In this document: piece after piece, positions 13,129-15,271 of the stretch
How the letters are laid out: every line of letters begins with the position of its first letter
Position numbering within the stretch: position 1 is the stretch's first letter
Assembly: GCA_937880545.1 (NCBI GenBank)
Contig: CALFKA010000298.1
Coordinates: 1 to 15,271, forward strand
Direction of reading: 5' to 3'
From: an uncultured Clostridia bacterium
Lineage (GTDB): Bacteria > Bacillota > Clostridia > Peptostreptococcales > Acidaminobacteraceae
Length of the DNA stretch: 15,271 nt
Notes under the pieces: model-generated
The model's database searches: none
Told to the model about the DNA's origin: nothing
The model's input: the letters and a program-made list of their open reading frames with translations, nothing else
Made by a program: the position numbers and the translations under genes

Positions 13129-14052
13129 ATGGCATATCACCTCAGCGTCATGATCGACGAAACCCTAGAAGCTCTTCAAGTCAAATCCGATGGGATCTAT
13201 CTCGATGGGACTGTAGGCGGAGGCGGACACTCCTCAAAAATTTTAGAAAAGCTCGATAACGGTCTTTTAATCGCAATGGATAAAGATGATGAAGCCATTC
13301 ATTATGCCAAGCGGAAACTGAAAGAGGTCGGAGGAAACTTTGTCCTTGCCAGAGGCGATTTTGCCCATGCACAGGATCTTCTCGATGAACTGGAAATTGA
13401 ATGCATAGACGGAGCACTCCTGGACCTTGGTGTCTCTTCCCATCAGCTCGATGAAGCGATGAGAGGGTTTAGCTATCACCAGGATGCACCTCTTGATATG
13501 AGAATGAACCGCTCACAAAGAAAAAGTGCACAGACGATCGTCAACGAATACTCAGAAGATGAGCTGACAGACATTCTGTACAGATATGGTGAGGAGAAGT
13601 GGGCCAGACGCATTGCTCAGTTTATCATCGAATATCGTCCTCTGGAGACGACGTTCGAGCTGGTGGATATTATTAAGCGGGCTGTACCGGCCGGTGCAAG
13701 AGATCAGAAACATCCGGCTCGAAGAACCTTTCAGGCACTGCGCATCGCTGTTAATAATGAACTGGACCAGCTGCCGCAGAGCATCGAAGACATCGTTGAA
13801 AGGCTGGCTCCCGGCGGAAGGCTGGTGATCCTGACATTCCACTCCCTGGAAGACCGGATTGTGAAGAACACGTTCCGGCAACTCCAAAAAGGATGTATCT
13901 GTCCGGAAGGAATTCCCATCTGCATCTGCGGAGGGGAGTCCATGGGACAAGTCATCACGAGAAAACCCATTATCCCAACGAACAAAGAATTGCAGTTTAA
14001 TCCACGGAGCCGTTCGGCAAAGCTGAGAGTTTTTGAAAGGAGAGCCCAATGA
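13129..14052 (+). CDS. rsmH: 16S rRNA (cytosine(1402)-N4)-methyltransferase
   Basis: A 307-residue SAM-dependent enzyme that methylates N4 of C1402 in the 16S rRNA P site. It shows the family motifs DGTVGGGGHS (26-35, SAM binding), DLGVSSHQLD followed by RGFSYHQDAPLDMRM, HPARRTFQALRIAVN, and the C-terminal LTFHSLEDRIVK and NPRSRSAKLRVFER. Length is typical. It starts one base after the mraZ stop and ends with an ATGA overlap into the ftsL-like gene. Confidence 0.97.
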   Translation: MAYHLSVMIDETLEALQVKSDGIYLDGTVGGGGHSSKILEKLDNGLLIAMDKDDEAIHYAKRKLKEVGGNFVLARGDFAHAQDLLDELEIECIDGALLDLGVSSHQLDEAMRGFSYHQDAPLDMRMNRSQRKSAQTIVNEYSEDELTDILYRYGEEKWARRIAQFIIEYRPLETTFELVDIIKRAVPAGARDQKHPARRTFQALRIAVNNELDQLPQSIEDIVERLAPGGRLVILTFHSLEDRIVKNTFRQLQKGCICPEGIPICICGGESMGQVITRKPIIPTNKELQFNPRSRSAKLRVFERRAQ

Positions 14053-14501
14053 AGCTGGATTTCGATAAGTTTGACAAGGCATACAACGAAGATATTGAAG
14101 CCAGACATCGCTGGAAAGAAGAAAAGCTCGCCAAACAAAAACAGAAGCAGAGAATCCAGAGTTATCTTTTATATGGCTTTATTACGCTACTTGCTTTTGC
14201 AGTTTTGGCCAACACCATCAATGGCTATGTCCACATGAATCGTATCAAGTATGGAAATGCCCGATTACAGACGGAAATTGACACCCTGAGAGCAGAGATC
14301 GAGATTCTTGAAAAACAGATTGAAGAGAAAACGAACGCCATGGGAATCCGCGACTATGCCCAGCGTGAGATGGGAATGATCCCGGAAGATCAGGCAGAGC
14401 AACGCCGCGTGCAAATCACGCGCACCTTCACATTGAAAAGAAACACAGAAAGTGCTATAGTGATGGAGGAACACGAGAGTTTTCCTGCTCAAGGGCAATA
14501 A
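14049..14501 (+). CDS. FtsL/DivIC-like cell division protein
   Basis: A 150-residue single-pass membrane protein: a charged cytoplasmic N-terminus (1-37, rich in Lys/Glu/Gln), one membrane segment (about 38-57), an extracytoplasmic coiled coil (about 66-95) and the ARREMG-like end of the FtsL/DivIC family (YAQREMGMIPEDQ, about 103-115). These proteins join the FtsB/FtsQ-type complex that recruits and activates the septal penicillin-binding protein. The slot between rsmH and a PBP gene is the classic ftsL position, which is stronger evidence than sequence in this fast-changing family. AAAGGAG lies before the ATG, which overlaps the rsmH stop by four bases. Confidence 0.85.
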   Translation: MKLDFDKFDKAYNEDIEARHRWKEEKLAKQKQKQRIQSYLLYGFITLLAFAVLANTINGYVHMNRIKYGNARLQTEIDTLRAEIEILEKQIEEKTNAMGIRDYAQREMGMIPEDQAEQRRVQITRTFTLKRNTESAIVMEEHESFPAQGQ

Positions 14502-14525
14502 AGTTTATTATATGAGGGGCAGTTT

Positions 14526-15225
14526 ATGAACCTGAAAAGAGGGAACCTCAAGATATATCTGGCGCTGTTCCTGATATGTCTTGTTTTTTTTCTGTTTCTT
14601 GGAAGAAGTTTCCAACTACAGATTTTGCAGCACAAAGAATTGACGCGCATGGGGCAAGCACTCAGTAAGCGTGACATTGACGTCGAGCCAGTCCGCGGTG
14701 AGATCTACGATGTGGATGGCAATCTTCTGGCGACATCCATCAAGGTCTATGACCTCTGGGTCACCCAGAGTGATCTTCACTTAGATAAGATGGATACGGC
14801 AGAAGAGATTCTGGAGTTCCAGGAACACATCAAGACGTTGGAAGAGATTCTGGGTGTCACAGAAGAAGACTTTATGGCAAAGGCCACCGGTCCCAACTCC
14901 AGCTTTCTTGTCGCCAGCAGCATTGACAAAGAAACATATGAAGCATTAAAGCAGAAGTGGCCCCCTTGGCTTGTCGCTGCTGACTCTTATAAGCGTATCT
15001 ATCCGAGGGGGAGCGTCGCTCCCCAGGTGATTGGAACAACCGACAGTGCCGGAAACGGTCTAGCCGGTCTCGAGCAGAGTTATAATGATGAGCTTCGAGG
15101 GGTAAACGGAAAAGTGCTCATGGAGACAGACCTCTGGGGCAATCAACTTGCTATGAGAGAGGCCAAACTCTATGCGCCTGTCAATGGAAGCAATATTCAG
15201 ACAACCATTTCCATTCCCAAACAAT
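14526..15225 (+). CDS. Class B penicillin-binding protein (FtsI/SpoVD type), 3' end missing
   Basis: The first 233 residues of a septal or spore-cortex transpeptidase that cross-links peptidoglycan. Visible are a membrane anchor (about 9-26) and the PBP dimerisation domain with PVRGEIYDVDGNLLA (55-69), YPRGSVAPQVIG and GLAGLEQSYNDELRGVNG. The transpeptidase domain (SxxK, SxN, KTG) lies beyond the contig. The apparent TAG at 15225-15227 is formed at the junction with adapter sequence and is not a real stop. GAGGGG (14514-14519) lies six bases before the ATG. In Clostridia this locus may hold ftsI, spoVD or both; the fragment cannot decide. Confidence 0.93.
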
Positions 15226-15271
15226 AGATCGGAAGAGCACACGTCTGAACTCCAGTCACATCACGATCTCG
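15226..15271 (+). other. Illumina TruSeq adapter with index 1 (assembly contamination)
   Basis: From 15226 the sequence begins AGATCGGAAGAGC and continues as the known TruSeq read-1 adapter for 34 bases to 15259. The six-base index ATCACG (15260-15265) and the next constant bases ATCTCG (15266-15271) follow. It is synthetic, not genomic. The first A is the A-tail base of library construction. Confidence 0.98.

Noticed and set aside
15225..15227. TAG stop of the penicillin-binding protein
   Set aside because: Two of its three bases belong to the sequencing adapter.

Overview
The window looks like a chromosomal contig end from a low-to-mid GC Gram-positive anaerobe, most likely a member of the Clostridia (Bacillota). 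The support is: tRNA genes that all encode their own 3' CCA, purine-rich Shine-Dalgarno sites, a paired M16 peptidase set of the YmfF/YmfH type, a mraZ-rsmH-ftsL-PBP division cluster, and a large ferredoxin/GltD-type flavoprotein typical of anaerobes. I cannot name the genus from sequence alone.

Layout. (1) 1-1126: thirteen closely packed + strand tRNA genes (Asp, Thr, Tyr, Gly, Arg-TCT, Gln, Lys, Ser-TGA, Ser-GCT, Trp, a CAT tRNA with tRNA-Ile2 features, Phe, Arg-ACG). They end at a clean intrinsic terminator; the first gene is cut by the contig start. (2) 1590-3020: a stand-alone cytoplasmic 5'-nucleotidase-family metallophosphatase. (3) 3112-6301: a strong promoter, an ~897-residue iron-sulfur/FAD/NAD(P) oxidoreductase and an overlapping hypA-like nickel metallochaperone gene, closed by a long hairpin terminator. 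(4) 9223-6574, minus strand: a promoter, then ychF, a nicotinamidase-like cysteine hydrolase and nadE, probably one operon joining an ATPase/GTPase to NAD salvage. (5) 9298-12630: a promoter and an ATGA-coupled operon of two M16-family proteins (catalytically dead-looking YmfF type, then active-looking YmfH type) and lgt, ending at an intrinsic terminator. (6) 12612-15225: mraZ promoter with AAAGTGG-type MraZ boxes, mraZ, rsmH, an ftsL-like gene and the 5' part of a class B penicillin-binding protein gene.

The last 46 bases (15226-15271) are not genomic. They match the Illumina TruSeq read adapter followed by index ATCACG, and they create a false stop codon for the penicillin-binding protein.

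Most of the window is ordinary housekeeping. The least explained parts are the oxidoreductase-HypA pair with no hydrogenase in view, the inverted repeats over the ychF-nadE promoter and its long leader, the probably leaderless start of the first M16 gene, and several enzymes with altered signature residues.
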